DNA of 64,000 nt, from positions 10,353,001-10,417,000 of the forward strand of contig NZ_CP130630.1 of the NCBI RefSeq assembly GCF_030551255.1, read 5' to 3'. Of the stretch, positions 57,190-64,000 are shown one piece after another. This DNA comes from Streptomyces sp. NL15-2K. Lineage in GTDB: Bacteria; Actinomycetota; Actinomycetes; Streptomycetales; Streptomycetaceae. Position numbers and translations under genes: made by a program. Below the pieces are notes generated by a model. That model searched no databases. It was not told where the DNA came from and worked only from the letters and a program-made list of their open reading frames with translations. Positions within the stretch are counted from its first letter, which is position 1, and each line of letters begins with the position of its first letter.

Positions 57190-57229
57190 CGGAGATTCAC
57201 GGAGATTCACGGAGATTTAAAGCGCTTTA
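57190..57229. promoter_or_regulatory. LacI-type operator 1 with adjacent 10-bp repeats
   Basis: TAAAGCGCTTTA (57218-57229) is a perfect 12-bp palindrome with the central CG typical of LacI/GalR operators. Just left of it CACGGAGATT is repeated three times (57189, 57199, 57209). The same palindrome, extended to TTAAAGCGCTTTAA, recurs at 59488. Confidence 0.8.
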
Positions 57230-57275
57230 GAAGGAACTGCGGGATTTCCCGACGGATCGCCGAAGCGCACCCGCG

Positions 57276-58133
57276 TCAGGACCCGGCGGCCAGATACTGC
57301 GCGATCTTCTCCCGCATGAAGAGGGACGACTCCTTCGCCCGTTCCTCCCAGGCGAAGACGCACGCGGTCAGCGTGCCGTCGAAGCCGTTCGCGCGCAGTT
57401 CGCGGAAGAGCTCGTCGAAGTCGACCTCGCCCTGGCCGATGTCGAGGTGCTGGTGGATGCGGGCCGGGGTGCCGGGCGGGTTGAGGATGTACCGGTTGCC
57501 GGAGGACGCGGTGTGGTCGAAGGCGTCGGCCAGGTGGACGTGGGTGAGCAGGTCGCCCGCGTACTCGATGATGCCGGGGGCGTCGTTGCCGATGTGGAAG
57601 GTGTGCGGGGCGCAGTAGAGGAAACTGACGTGGGAGTGGTTGATGCCCCGGATCAGGTTGACCGCGTCGTAGCCGTTCTCGATGAAGTCGTCCGGGTGTG
57701 GTTCGAGGGCGAGTCGGATGCCCTCGCGCTCGAACAGCGGCAGCAGCTCGTCCATGGACTTCCAGAACTGCGCCTCACTGCGGTCGGGGTCCTCGGGGCG
57801 CCCGTTGAACTCGGAGATCATGCTGTCCACTCCGAGGTCGGCGGCGATCTGGATCGATCGCTTCCAGTACCGTACGGCGGCCTGCCGTGCGTCCTCGTCG
57901 GGACCGGACCAGCGGAACAGGGGCAGGAGGGAGGAGATGCCGACGCCCGCCGCGTCCAGCGCCTTGCGGAACTTCCGCACGGTGGCGTCGTCCACCCGTG
58001 GGTGCCGGAAGAACGGGATGAAGTCCTCCCGCGGGGACAGCTCGATCCACTCGTAGCCCAGCTCGGCCACTACTGCGGGCAGTTCGAGCAGCGGGACGTC
58101 GCGGATCATGTAGGGGTCGAGGGCGATCTTCAT
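57276..58133 (-). CDS. Sugar phosphate isomerase/epimerase
   Basis: 285 residues, second TIM-barrel isomerase of the locus. Metal-ligand motifs: LALEPHPDDFIENG (Glu, His), HVSFLYCAPHTFHIGND (His), THVHLADAFDH (His), and a C-terminal EERAKESSLFMREKI helix. N-terminal MKIALDPYMIRDVPLLELPAVVAELGYEWIELSPREDF. ATG 58133 overlaps the stop of a truncated permease gene (ATGA). Probably acts on the ketose or inosose produced by the neighbouring oxidoreductase. Confidence 0.88.
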   Translation of the reverse strand: MKIALDPYMIRDVPLLELPAVVAELGYEWIELSPREDFIPFFRHPRVDDATVRKFRKALDAAGVGISSLLPLFRWSGPDEDARQAAVRYWKRSIQIAADLGVDSMISEFNGRPEDPDRSEAQFWKSMDELLPLFEREGIRLALEPHPDDFIENGYDAVNLIRGINHSHVSFLYCAPHTFHIGNDAPGIIEYAGDLLTHVHLADAFDHTASSGNRYILNPPGTPARIHQHLDIGQGEVDFDELFRELRANGFDGTLTACVFAWEERAKESSLFMREKIAQYLAAGS

Positions 58134-58291
58134 GACGGTGCCTTCTGGTCAGTGGGGGACGGGGCGCCAGGGACGGGCCAAGACGCGCCGCGCCGGCGGG
58201 CATTCGGCAGTTCGCCGTCCTTCTGGCCGGCCGGCGAAGCCGGCGACGGCGAGCCCGTCGCCGGAGCCGTTGTCCGGGCCGTGCTCGTCAC
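58130..58291 (-). pseudogene. Truncated ABC sugar-permease remnant (53 codons)
   Basis: GTG 58291 overlaps the stop of the substrate-binding protein gene by four bases (GTGA), the position and start (VTSTARTTAPATGSPSPASP) of a sugar ABC permease N-terminus, which is usually cytoplasmic and Thr/Pro-rich. After about 35 codons no membrane helix appears; the frame goes straight to a TGA overlapping the next ATG. The membrane body of the permease, and any ATPase gene, appear deleted, leaving a coupled mini-frame. Confidence 0.55.
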
Positions 58292-59307
58292 CGGGTGCCC
58301 TTCGCGGCGTACTCGGCGATCTTGGCGACGTTGGACTTGTCGACGAAGGCCGGGCCGGTCAGCACCGGCGCCTCGCCACCACCGCTGTAGTTGCCGTTGT
58401 TCCTGTAGAGCCACAGCGCGTCGACCGCCAGGTAGCCCTGGAGGTAGGGCTGCTGGTCGACGGCGAACTGGATACTGTCGTTCTCGATGGCGCCGGTCAG
58501 TTCCTTGTTGAGGTCGAAGGTGGCGATCTTCGCCTTGCTGCCCGCCTCGGACACCGCCTGTACGGCGGTCAGCGCGATGGGGGCGCCGAGGGTGACCACC
58601 TCGTCGATGGAGCCGTCCTGCTTGAGCTTGGCGGTGATCGTCGACTTCACGGACGGCATGTCGGTGCCGTTGACGTAGAGGACGTCGGTCTTGCCGCTGA
58701 AGGTCTTCTTCACGCCGTCGCAGCGCTCTTGGAGGTTCACGTCGCCCTGGGCCTGGATGACGCACAGCGCGTGCTTGGCGCCGGTGCCGTTGATCTTGTC
58801 CCCGAGCGCCTGGCCGGAAACGGACTCGTCCTGGCCGAAGAACGACAGCAGGCCCTGCTGCTTCCAGACGCTCAGGCCGGCGTTGAGGCCGACGACCGGG
58901 ATGCCGGCCTTCTCGGCCTTGGCGACGACGGCCTTGAGGGCGTCCGGCTTGGCGAGGGTGACGGCGATCCCGTCGACCTTCTGGTCGATCGCGTTCTGCA
59001 CCAGGTTGGCCTGGTCGCCGGCGGTCTCGTCGCTGGAGTAGATGAGCTTGATGTTGTCCTTGGCGGCGGCGGCCTCGGCGCCCTTGCGGATGGTGTCCCA
59101 GAAGGTGTCGCCGGAGGGTGCGTGGGTGACCATTGCGATCGTCATGCGGGGCGTATTCGCCTTGCCGGCGGAGATGTCGTTCGCGGCTTCGTCGGCCTTC
59201 TTGCCGCCGGAGCCGCTGGAGCAGCCGGCGAGGGTGAGGGCGGCCGCGGCGGCGACGGCCACGGCGGGGACGATTCTGCGAGAACGGGGGAGGGCTGTGC
59301 GGTTCAT
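58288..59307 (-). CDS. Sugar ABC-transporter substrate-binding lipoprotein
   Basis: 339 residues. The signal peptide ends in lipobox LTLAGCSSGSGG (Cys near residue 28). The mature part is a periplasmic-binding-protein type 1 fold (RbsB-like): MTIAMVTHAPSGDTFWDTIRKGAEAAAAKDNIKLIYSSDETAGDQANLVQNAIDQKVDGIAVTLAKPDAL, CDGVKKTFSGKTDVLYVNGTD, ATFDLNKELTGAIENDSIQFAVDQQPYLQGYLAVDALWLY. ATG 59307 is chosen. It faces the LacI gene, with an operator between them. Its own permease gene is only a remnant. Confidence 0.92.
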   Translation of the reverse strand: MNRTALPRSRRIVPAVAVAAAAALTLAGCSSGSGGKKADEAANDISAGKANTPRMTIAMVTHAPSGDTFWDTIRKGAEAAAAKDNIKLIYSSDETAGDQANLVQNAIDQKVDGIAVTLAKPDALKAVVAKAEKAGIPVVGLNAGLSVWKQQGLLSFFGQDESVSGQALGDKINGTGAKHALCVIQAQGDVNLQERCDGVKKTFSGKTDVLYVNGTDMPSVKSTITAKLKQDGSIDEVVTLGAPIALTAVQAVSEAGSKAKIATFDLNKELTGAIENDSIQFAVDQQPYLQGYLAVDALWLYRNNGNYSGGGEAPVLTGPAFVDKSNVAKIAEYAAKGTR

Positions 59308-59487
59308 GGCTGATGCACCTCGCTGTGCAACTGGGAGGGGAGGTGGGAAGGCGGTGGATCCGCGGCTGCTGGTCGGCCGGGGCGGTCGCGACGGCGCCGG
59401 TCGGCGTCGCGGTGCCGTGGGAGCCGGAGGGCGCAAGAGGTGAGGCGCCGCACTCCCGGGCTGTCTTCGTTGGAACAACAGGTTGAT

Positions 59488-59501
59488 TTAAAGCGCTTTA
59501 A
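59488..59501. promoter_or_regulatory. LacI-type operator 2
   Basis: TTAAAGCGCTTTAA, a perfect 14-bp palindrome, in the 268-base gap between the divergent binding-protein gene and the LacI-family gene. Same core as operator 1 at 57218. It is followed by GGTACTATCGG, which could hold the -10 of the rightward promoter. Confidence 0.85.
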
Positions 59502-59575
59502 GTCCTGGTACTATCGGCTCGTTTCGTGAGCGTGTCAAGGGCGTTGCGCGAGGGGATTGCCGCCGGGAGGCACAA

Positions 59576-60607
59576 GTGGACGACATCGATGCCGCGCGCC
59601 ACCGCAACGGCACGAACAAACGCCCCCGGCTGGAGGACGTGGCCGCCCGTGTGGGGGTGTCCACCGCGTCCGTGTCCCTGGTGCTGCGCGGTGTGCCCGG
59701 CCCCAGTGAACGCACCCGGCAGCGCGTGCTGAAGGCGGCCGCCGACCTCGGCTACCAGGTCGACCGCACCGCGAGCGTGCTGGCCAGCAGGCGCAGCAGG
59801 CTGCTCGGCGTCATGGTCGACATCCACAGCCCCTTCCACGCCGAGCTGGTCGAGCACCTGCACACGGCCGCCGAGGAGGTCGGCTACGACCTCGTCCTGA
59901 GCACCCTGACCCGCACCCGCGACGAGCCCACCGCCGTCGAGACGCTGCTGGCCTTCCGCAGCGAGGCGCTGATCCTGCTCGGCCCGACGGCATCCGCCGA
60001 CACGCTCGCCGCTCTCGACGGCAAGGCCCCCGTGATCGCCGTCGGCCGCCGGATCGCCGACGCCGCCCTGGACGTCGTACGCACCGCCGACGACGACGGG
60101 GTCGGCCAGATCGTCGACCACCTGGTGGGCCTCGGCCACCGGTCCATCGTGTACGTCGACGGAGGCAAGGGCGTCATCGCCACCGACCGGCGTCGTGGGT
60201 ACCGCACCGCCATGCGCCGCCACGGTCTGGACGCGCACATCCGGGTGCTGCACGGCGACCACACCGAGGCGGCCGGCGAGCGCGCCGCGCGTCACCTCCT
60301 CGACGGCGACGACCTGCCCACCGCCGTGGTCGCCTTCAACGACCAGAGCGCCATCGGCGTCCTGGCCGCCCTCGCCCGCGCGGGCGTCTCCGTCCCGGGC
60401 GAGGTGTCCGTGGTCGGCTACGACGACGACACCCTCTCCCGGCTGAGCTGCTTCAACCTCACCACCGTCAGCCAGGGCGCCCGGGAACAGGCGTGCCACG
60501 CGGTGACGGCCGCCGTCGAGCGCCTCGACCAGGGCCGCACCGCCCCCCGCGAGGTCGTCCTCACCCCGCACCTCGTCGTCCGCGGCACCACAGCCGAGCC
60601 CGCCTGA
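59576..60607 (+). CDS. LacI-family transcriptional repressor
   Basis: 343 residues. N-terminal helix-turn-helix RPRLEDVAARVGVSTASVSLVLRGVPGPSERTRQRVLKAAADLGYQVDRTASVLASRR, then a sugar-binding core (LLGVMVDIHSPFHAELVEHLHTAAEEVGYDLVLSTL; VGRRIADAALDVVRTADDDGVGQIVDHLVGLGHRSIVYVDGG; ALARAGVSVPGEVSVVGYDDDTLSRLSCFNLTTVSQ). GTG 59576 follows GGGAGGC. Two identical operators flank the divergent catabolic genes, so it probably represses that locus and itself. Confidence 0.92.
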   Translation: MDDIDAARHRNGTNKRPRLEDVAARVGVSTASVSLVLRGVPGPSERTRQRVLKAAADLGYQVDRTASVLASRRSRLLGVMVDIHSPFHAELVEHLHTAAEEVGYDLVLSTLTRTRDEPTAVETLLAFRSEALILLGPTASADTLAALDGKAPVIAVGRRIADAALDVVRTADDDGVGQIVDHLVGLGHRSIVYVDGGKGVIATDRRRGYRTAMRRHGLDAHIRVLHGDHTEAAGERAARHLLDGDDLPTAVVAFNDQSAIGVLAALARAGVSVPGEVSVVGYDDDTLSRLSCFNLTTVSQGAREQACHAVTAAVERLDQGRTAPREVVLTPHLVVRGTTAEPA

Positions 60608-60636
60608 CCCGCTCAGAGCCGTCACCCTTCTTCCAT

Positions 60637-60658
60637 TCGGTCCAATCGTCTGGACCGA
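60637..60658. promoter_or_regulatory. Dyad between LacI gene and peptidase operon
   Basis: TCGGTCCA (60637-60644) and TGGACCGA (60651-60658) form a perfect 8-bp inverted repeat with a 6-base centre, 30 bases after the LacI stop and 137 bases before the M55 start. It could terminate the LacI transcript or act as operator of the peptidase operon. Confidence 0.45.
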
Positions 60659-60794
60659 CGGACTGACGCGCCCTCAGGAGAAGTACTTTCGTACCGGCTG
60701 CGGGGAAGCGCCCTAACTGGCGCCGGCGTGGGGCTGCCGAACCTCCCGTCCCCTTCGTGGCAGGTTCCCTCGCCGGCGCGTAACGTGACGCAGC

Positions 60795-61628
60795 ATGAAG
60801 ATCCTCATCAGCGCCGACATGGAGGGAGCCACCGGGGTGACGTGGCCCGCCGACGTGCTGCCGGGGACGCCGCAGTGGGAGCGGTGCCGGGCGATGTTCA
60901 CCTCGGACGTCAACGCCGCCGTGCTGGGGTTCTTCGACGGCGGCGCCGACGAGGTGCTCGTCAACGAGGCGCACTGGACCATGCGCAATCTGCTGCTCGA
61001 ACGGCTGGACGAGCGAGCACAGATGCTCACCGGCCGGCACAAGTCCCTGTCCATGGTGGAGGGCGTGCAGCACGGCGACGTGGACGGCATCGCCTTCGTC
61101 GGCTACCACGCGGGCGCCGGCATGGAGGGCGTCCTCGCCCACACCTACCTCGCCAACTCCATCACCGGCGTGTGGCTGAACGACGTACGGGCGAGCGAGG
61201 GGCTGCTCAACGCGCATGTCGTCGCGGAGTACGGCGTGCCGGTCGTCCTCGTCACCGGCGACGACGTGGCCTGCGAGGACGCGCTCGGCTACGCCCCCGA
61301 GGCGCTGAAGGTCGCGGTCAAGGACCACGTGTCGCGGTACGCGGCCGTGTGCCGCACCCCGGGCAGGACCGCCGCCGACATCCGGGCGGCGGCCAAGGAA
61401 GCCGCCGCTCTGGCGGTCCGTCAGCAGCCCGTGCGCAGCGGCCCGTTCACGATCGCGCTGGAATTCGACGCCGAGCACCTCGCGATGGCCGCCACCGTCG
61501 TACCGGGCGTGGCCCGCATCGGGGAGCGGAAGGTGGCGTACACCAGCGAGCGCATGTACGAGGGGATCCGCACGTTCAAGGCGGTCACCACGATCGTCTC
61601 GGCCGCGGTGGAGGAGCAGTATGGCTGA
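60795..61628 (+). CDS. M55-family D-aminopeptidase (DppA-like)
   Basis: 277 residues. Zinc ligands are in the N-terminal MKILISADMEGATGV (Asp8-x-Glu10), and VGYHAGAGMEGVLAHTYLANSITGVWLNDVRASEGLLNAHVVAEYGVPVVLVTGDDVACEDA carries the His/Glu ligands and conserved core. DppA is a self-compartmentalising decameric D-aminopeptidase. ATG 60795. It overlaps the M20 gene by eight bases, forming a peptide-catabolism operon with the following peptidases. Confidence 0.9.
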   Translation: MKILISADMEGATGVTWPADVLPGTPQWERCRAMFTSDVNAAVLGFFDGGADEVLVNEAHWTMRNLLLERLDERAQMLTGRHKSLSMVEGVQHGDVDGIAFVGYHAGAGMEGVLAHTYLANSITGVWLNDVRASEGLLNAHVVAEYGVPVVLVTGDDVACEDALGYAPEALKVAVKDHVSRYAAVCRTPGRTAADIRAAAKEAAALAVRQQPVRSGPFTIALEFDAEHLAMAATVVPGVARIGERKVAYTSERMYEGIRTFKAVTTIVSAAVEEQYG

Positions 61629-62925
61629 CCAGCAGGCCCTGGACGAGGTCGTCGGGTTCACCTCCGACCTCATCCGCATCGACACCACCAACCGGGGCGG
61701 CGGCGACTGCCAGGAACGGCCCGCCGCCGAGTACGCCGCCGCACGGCTCGCCGAGGCGGGCCTGGAGCCCACTCTCCTGGAGCGCGCCCAGGGCCGTACG
61801 AACGTCGTCGCCCGGATCGAGGGCACCGACCCGTCGGCCGACGCCCTGCTCGTCCACGGCCATCTGGACGTCGTGCCCGCCGAGGCCCGGGACTGGAGCG
61901 TGCACCCCTTCTCCGGGGAGATCCGCGACGGGGTCGTCTGGGGGCGCGGCGCGGTCGACATGAAGAACATGGACGCGATGATCCTCGCCGTGGTCCGGTC
62001 CTGGGCGCGGGAGGGCGTACGGCCCCGGCGCGACCTCGTCATCGCCTTCACCGCCGACGAGGAGGCGAGCGCCGAGGACGGCTCAGGATTCCTCGCCGAC
62101 CGGCACGCCGGGCTGTTCGAGGGCTGCACGGAGGGCATCAGCGAGTCGGGCGGGTTCACCCTCCACGACGGCGCCGGGCGGCAGATCTACCCGATCGCGG
62201 CCGGTGAGCGCGGCACGGGCTGGCTGAAGCTCACGGCGCGCGGGCGGGCCGGGCACGGTTCCGAGGTGAACCGCGAGAACGCCGTGACCCGTCTCGCCGC
62301 CGCGATCACCCGGATCGGCGAGCACGAGTGGCCGCTCAGGCTCACCCCGACCGTGCGCGCCGCGCTCACCGAACTCGCCGCGCTGTACGGCATCGACACC
62401 GACCCGAACGACGTGGACGCGCTGCTGGACAAGCTCGGCCCGGCGGCGAGCCTCGTCGAGGCGACCGTCCGTAACAGCGCCAACCCGACCATGCTGGACG
62501 CCGGATACAAGATCAACGTGATTCCGGGGGAGGCGGCGGCATACGTCGACGGGCGCTACCTGCCCGGCACCGAGGCAGAGTTCAGCGCCACTCTCGACCG
62601 GCTCACCGGACCGGACGTGCACTGGGAGTTCCACCACCGGGAGGTCGCCCTCCAGGCCCCGGTGGACTCGCCGACGTACGCGAAGATGCGCGCCGCCGTC
62701 GAGGAGTTCGCGCCGGAGGGGCATGTGGTGCCGTACTGCATGTCCGGCGGCACGGACGCCAAGCAGTTCTCGCGCCTGGGCATCACCGGCTACGGATTCG
62801 CGCCGCTGAAGCTCCCCGAGGGCCTCGACTACCAGGCCCTCTTCCACGGAGTCGACGAACGCGTGCCGGTCGAGGCGCTGCATTTCGGGGTTCGGGTGCT
62901 CGACCGTTTCCTGCGGACGGCCTAG
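61621..62925 (+). CDS. M20-family metallopeptidase
   Basis: 434 residues. Co-catalytic zinc motifs: LLVHGHLDVVPAEARDWSVHPFSGEIRDGVVWGRGAVDMKNMDAMILAVV (His, bridging Asp), FTADEEASAEDGSGFLADRHAGLF (catalytic Glu pair), GWLKLTARGRAGHGSEVNRENAVTRLA (dimerisation-domain His) and MSGGTDAKQFSRLGITGYGFAP. Cleaves small peptides or acyl-amino acids. Full length; the second gene of the operon. Confidence 0.92.
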   Translation: MADQQALDEVVGFTSDLIRIDTTNRGGGDCQERPAAEYAAARLAEAGLEPTLLERAQGRTNVVARIEGTDPSADALLVHGHLDVVPAEARDWSVHPFSGEIRDGVVWGRGAVDMKNMDAMILAVVRSWAREGVRPRRDLVIAFTADEEASAEDGSGFLADRHAGLFEGCTEGISESGGFTLHDGAGRQIYPIAAGERGTGWLKLTARGRAGHGSEVNRENAVTRLAAAITRIGEHEWPLRLTPTVRAALTELAALYGIDTDPNDVDALLDKLGPAASLVEATVRNSANPTMLDAGYKINVIPGEAAAYVDGRYLPGTEAEFSATLDRLTGPDVHWEFHHREVALQAPVDSPTYAKMRAAVEEFAPEGHVVPYCMSGGTDAKQFSRLGITGYGFAPLKLPEGLDYQALFHGVDERVPVEALHFGVRVLDRFLRTA

Positions 62926-62941
62926 GCCAGTGGGAGACAGT

Positions 62942-64000
62942 ATGCAGACGTCGGCATACGGTTCGTGGCCCTCGCCCATCTACGCGGCACTCGCCGCCGC
63001 GCACGACGGTCACCCCGAGTACGTGGGCTTCGTCGGCGACGAGGCCTGGTGGACCGAGCCGCGGCCCGCCGAGGGCGGCCGGCGCACGCTCGTACGACGG
63101 CGGGCCGACGGCACTGAGGAGTCGGTGCTGCCGGCTCCGTGGAACGTGCGCAGTCGGGTCATCGAGTACGGCGGACAGCCCTGGGCCGGGACCGTGGTCG
63201 ACGGCGCGCCGCTCGTCGTCTTCGTGCACTTCGCCGACCAGCGCCTCTATCAGTACGAGCCGGGTGGCCAACCGCGACCGCTCACCCCCGTGTCCCGGGT
63301 GGGCGGCGGACTGCGCTGGGCGGAGCCGCAGGTGCGTACCGACCTCGGTGAAGTGTGGTGTGTGCTAGAGGAGTTCACCGGCGAAGGGCCCGGCGATGTG
63401 CGCCGGGTGCTCGCCGCCGTGCCGCTGGACGGTTCGGCGGCCGAGGACCGTGACAGGGTGCGCGAACTCACCGACGACCGGCACCGGTTCGCCACCGGCC
63501 CGCGTCTCTCCCCCGACGGGAGCCGCGCGGCCTGGCTGGCCTGGGACCATCCGCGCATGCCGTGGGACGGCACGGAGCTGGTCGTTGCCGAGGTCGGGAA
63601 CGACGGCACGTTCCGGCGGGCGCGGACGGTGGCCGGCGGACCGGAGGAGTCCATCGCCCAGGTGGAATGGTCGACAGACGGCCGTCTGCTGTATACGAGC
63701 GACCGTATGGGCTGGTGGAACCTGTATACCGACGACGGTGAGCCGCTGTGCCCGTGCGAGGAGGAGTTCGGCGGCCCGCTGTGGCGGCTCGGTTCCCGCT
63801 GGTTCGCCCCGCTGGACGGCGGCCTGATCGCGGTCGTGCACGGTCGCGGCGCCACCACCCTCGGCGTACTCGACCCGGAGACCGGCGAGGTCGTCGACGC
63901 GGCGGGCCCCTGGACCGAGTTCGAGCCCACTCTCGCGGTACACGGCGAGCGAAGCGAGATGGGGATCCCCACGCCCGAAGGGTGGGGAAAGGTCGTCGCC
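62942..64000 (+). CDS. S9-family (prolyl-oligopeptidase) peptidase, partial
   Basis: The first 353 codons, running off the right edge. This is the N-terminal beta-propeller of an acylaminoacyl/prolyl-oligopeptidase: MQTSAYGSWPSPIYAALAAAHDGHPEYVGFVGDEAWWTEPRPAEGGRRTLVRRR, ATGPRLSPDGSRAAWLAWDHPRMPWDGTELVVAEV and AQVEWSTDGRLLYTSDRMGWWNLY are propeller blades. The catalytic hydrolase domain is expected beyond the window. It starts 16 bases after the M20 stop, preceded by GGGAGAC, completing the M55-M20-S9 operon. The dispersed repeat at 63947 encodes its last visible residues. Confidence 0.88.
   Translation, partial: MQTSAYGSWPSPIYAALAAAHDGHPEYVGFVGDEAWWTEPRPAEGGRRTLVRRRADGTEESVLPAPWNVRSRVIEYGGQPWAGTVVDGAPLVVFVHFADQRLYQYEPGGQPRPLTPVSRVGGGLRWAEPQVRTDLGEVWCVLEEFTGEGPGDVRRVLAAVPLDGSAAEDRDRVRELTDDRHRFATGPRLSPDGSRAAWLAWDHPRMPWDGTELVVAEVGNDGTFRRARTVAGGPEESIAQVEWSTDGRLLYTSDRMGWWNLYTDDGEPLCPCEEEFGGPLWRLGSRWFAPLDGGLIAVVHGRGATTLGVLDPETGEVVDAAGPWTEFEPTLAVHGERSEMGIPTPEGWGKVVA
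63947..63990 (+). repeat. Dispersed ~45-bp repeat, in-frame copy in the S9 peptidase gene
   Basis: Begins GAGCGAAGCGAGATGGGGAT and ends AGGGTGGGGAAAG, with dyads GGGGATCCCC and CCCCACGCCC/GGGTGGGG. It encodes ERSEMGIPTPEGWGK in the propeller region. The first 18 bases equal the copy at 48756 and differences elsewhere often preserve base pairing. Confidence 0.75.

Noticed and set aside
1..64000. tRNA or rRNA genes, and prophage or conjugative-element ends
   Set aside because: I saw no cloverleaf with a TTCRANNY arm, no rRNA signature and no integrase or att-like direct repeats; a tRNAscan run would be needed to exclude small RNA genes.

Overview
The window is high-GC actinobacterial chromosome, almost certainly Streptomyces. 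Evidence: strong GC bias at third codon positions, many GTG starts, 4-base ATGA/GTGA stop-start overlaps, Tat and lipoprotein leaders, a SpoIIE-type phosphatase, an Rv2578c-type radical SAM gene, and an ethylmalonyl-CoA pathway cluster. No rRNA, tRNA or CRISPR array was seen. All functional calls come from reading the sequence; no database search was run.

Positions 1-27000 look like accessory or decaying sequence. They hold a GntR regulator, a truncated histidine kinase with an intact LuxR regulator, a sulfotransferase coupled to a degenerate APS-kinase-like gene, and an esterase/Ser-Thr-kinase chimera. An ECF-like sigma gene and its membrane partner follow, then a DedA/PAP2/PAP2 operon facing a BlaI-M56 pair across a shared operator. 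Next comes a flavin/heme redox operon (flavocytochrome reductase, FMN-binding protein, ApbE) facing an OmpR-type two-component system. A chrB-MFS pair is flanked by two M56-peptidase remnants. Around 19.2-23.8 kb there is an IS5-type transposase, Fur and ATP-grasp remnants, and a small gene broken by a 122-bp tandem duplication. At 23.75-25.72 kb lies a CBASS anti-phage locus: a SLATT-type membrane effector gene carrying a frameshift, directly overlapping a CD-NTase with a C-terminal AGS-C sensor domain. Two further frameshifted genes follow, a small helical protein and a zinc-ribbon protein of unknown family.

Positions 27000-51000 look like core chromosome: ADP-ribosylglycohydrolase, glycerate kinase, phosphatidylethanolamine synthesis (psd-pssA), and a leftward ethylmalonyl-CoA cluster (ccr, mutase, malyl-CoA lyase, MaoC hydratase, acyl-CoA dehydrogenase, a TetR regulator and a two-domain 3-hydroxybutyryl-CoA dehydrogenase). 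Then come a HEAT-repeat protein, GNAT, RidA, a secreted tripeptidyl aminopeptidase, the radical SAM gene behind a LexA-like box, an SRPBCC protein, an MFS pump with three C-terminal Ig-like repeats, and a PAS-GAF-SpoIIE-HATPase regulator.

Positions 51000-64000 hold a methyltransferase, a secreted beta-propeller protein, and a LacI-controlled sugar catabolic locus (two isomerases, a Gfo/Idh oxidoreductase, a sugar-binding lipoprotein). Two palindromic operators mark that locus. An IS110 insertion splits it, and its ABC permease is reduced to a 53-codon remnant. A peptide-catabolism operon (M55, M20 and S9 peptidases) closes the window; the S9 gene runs off the right end.
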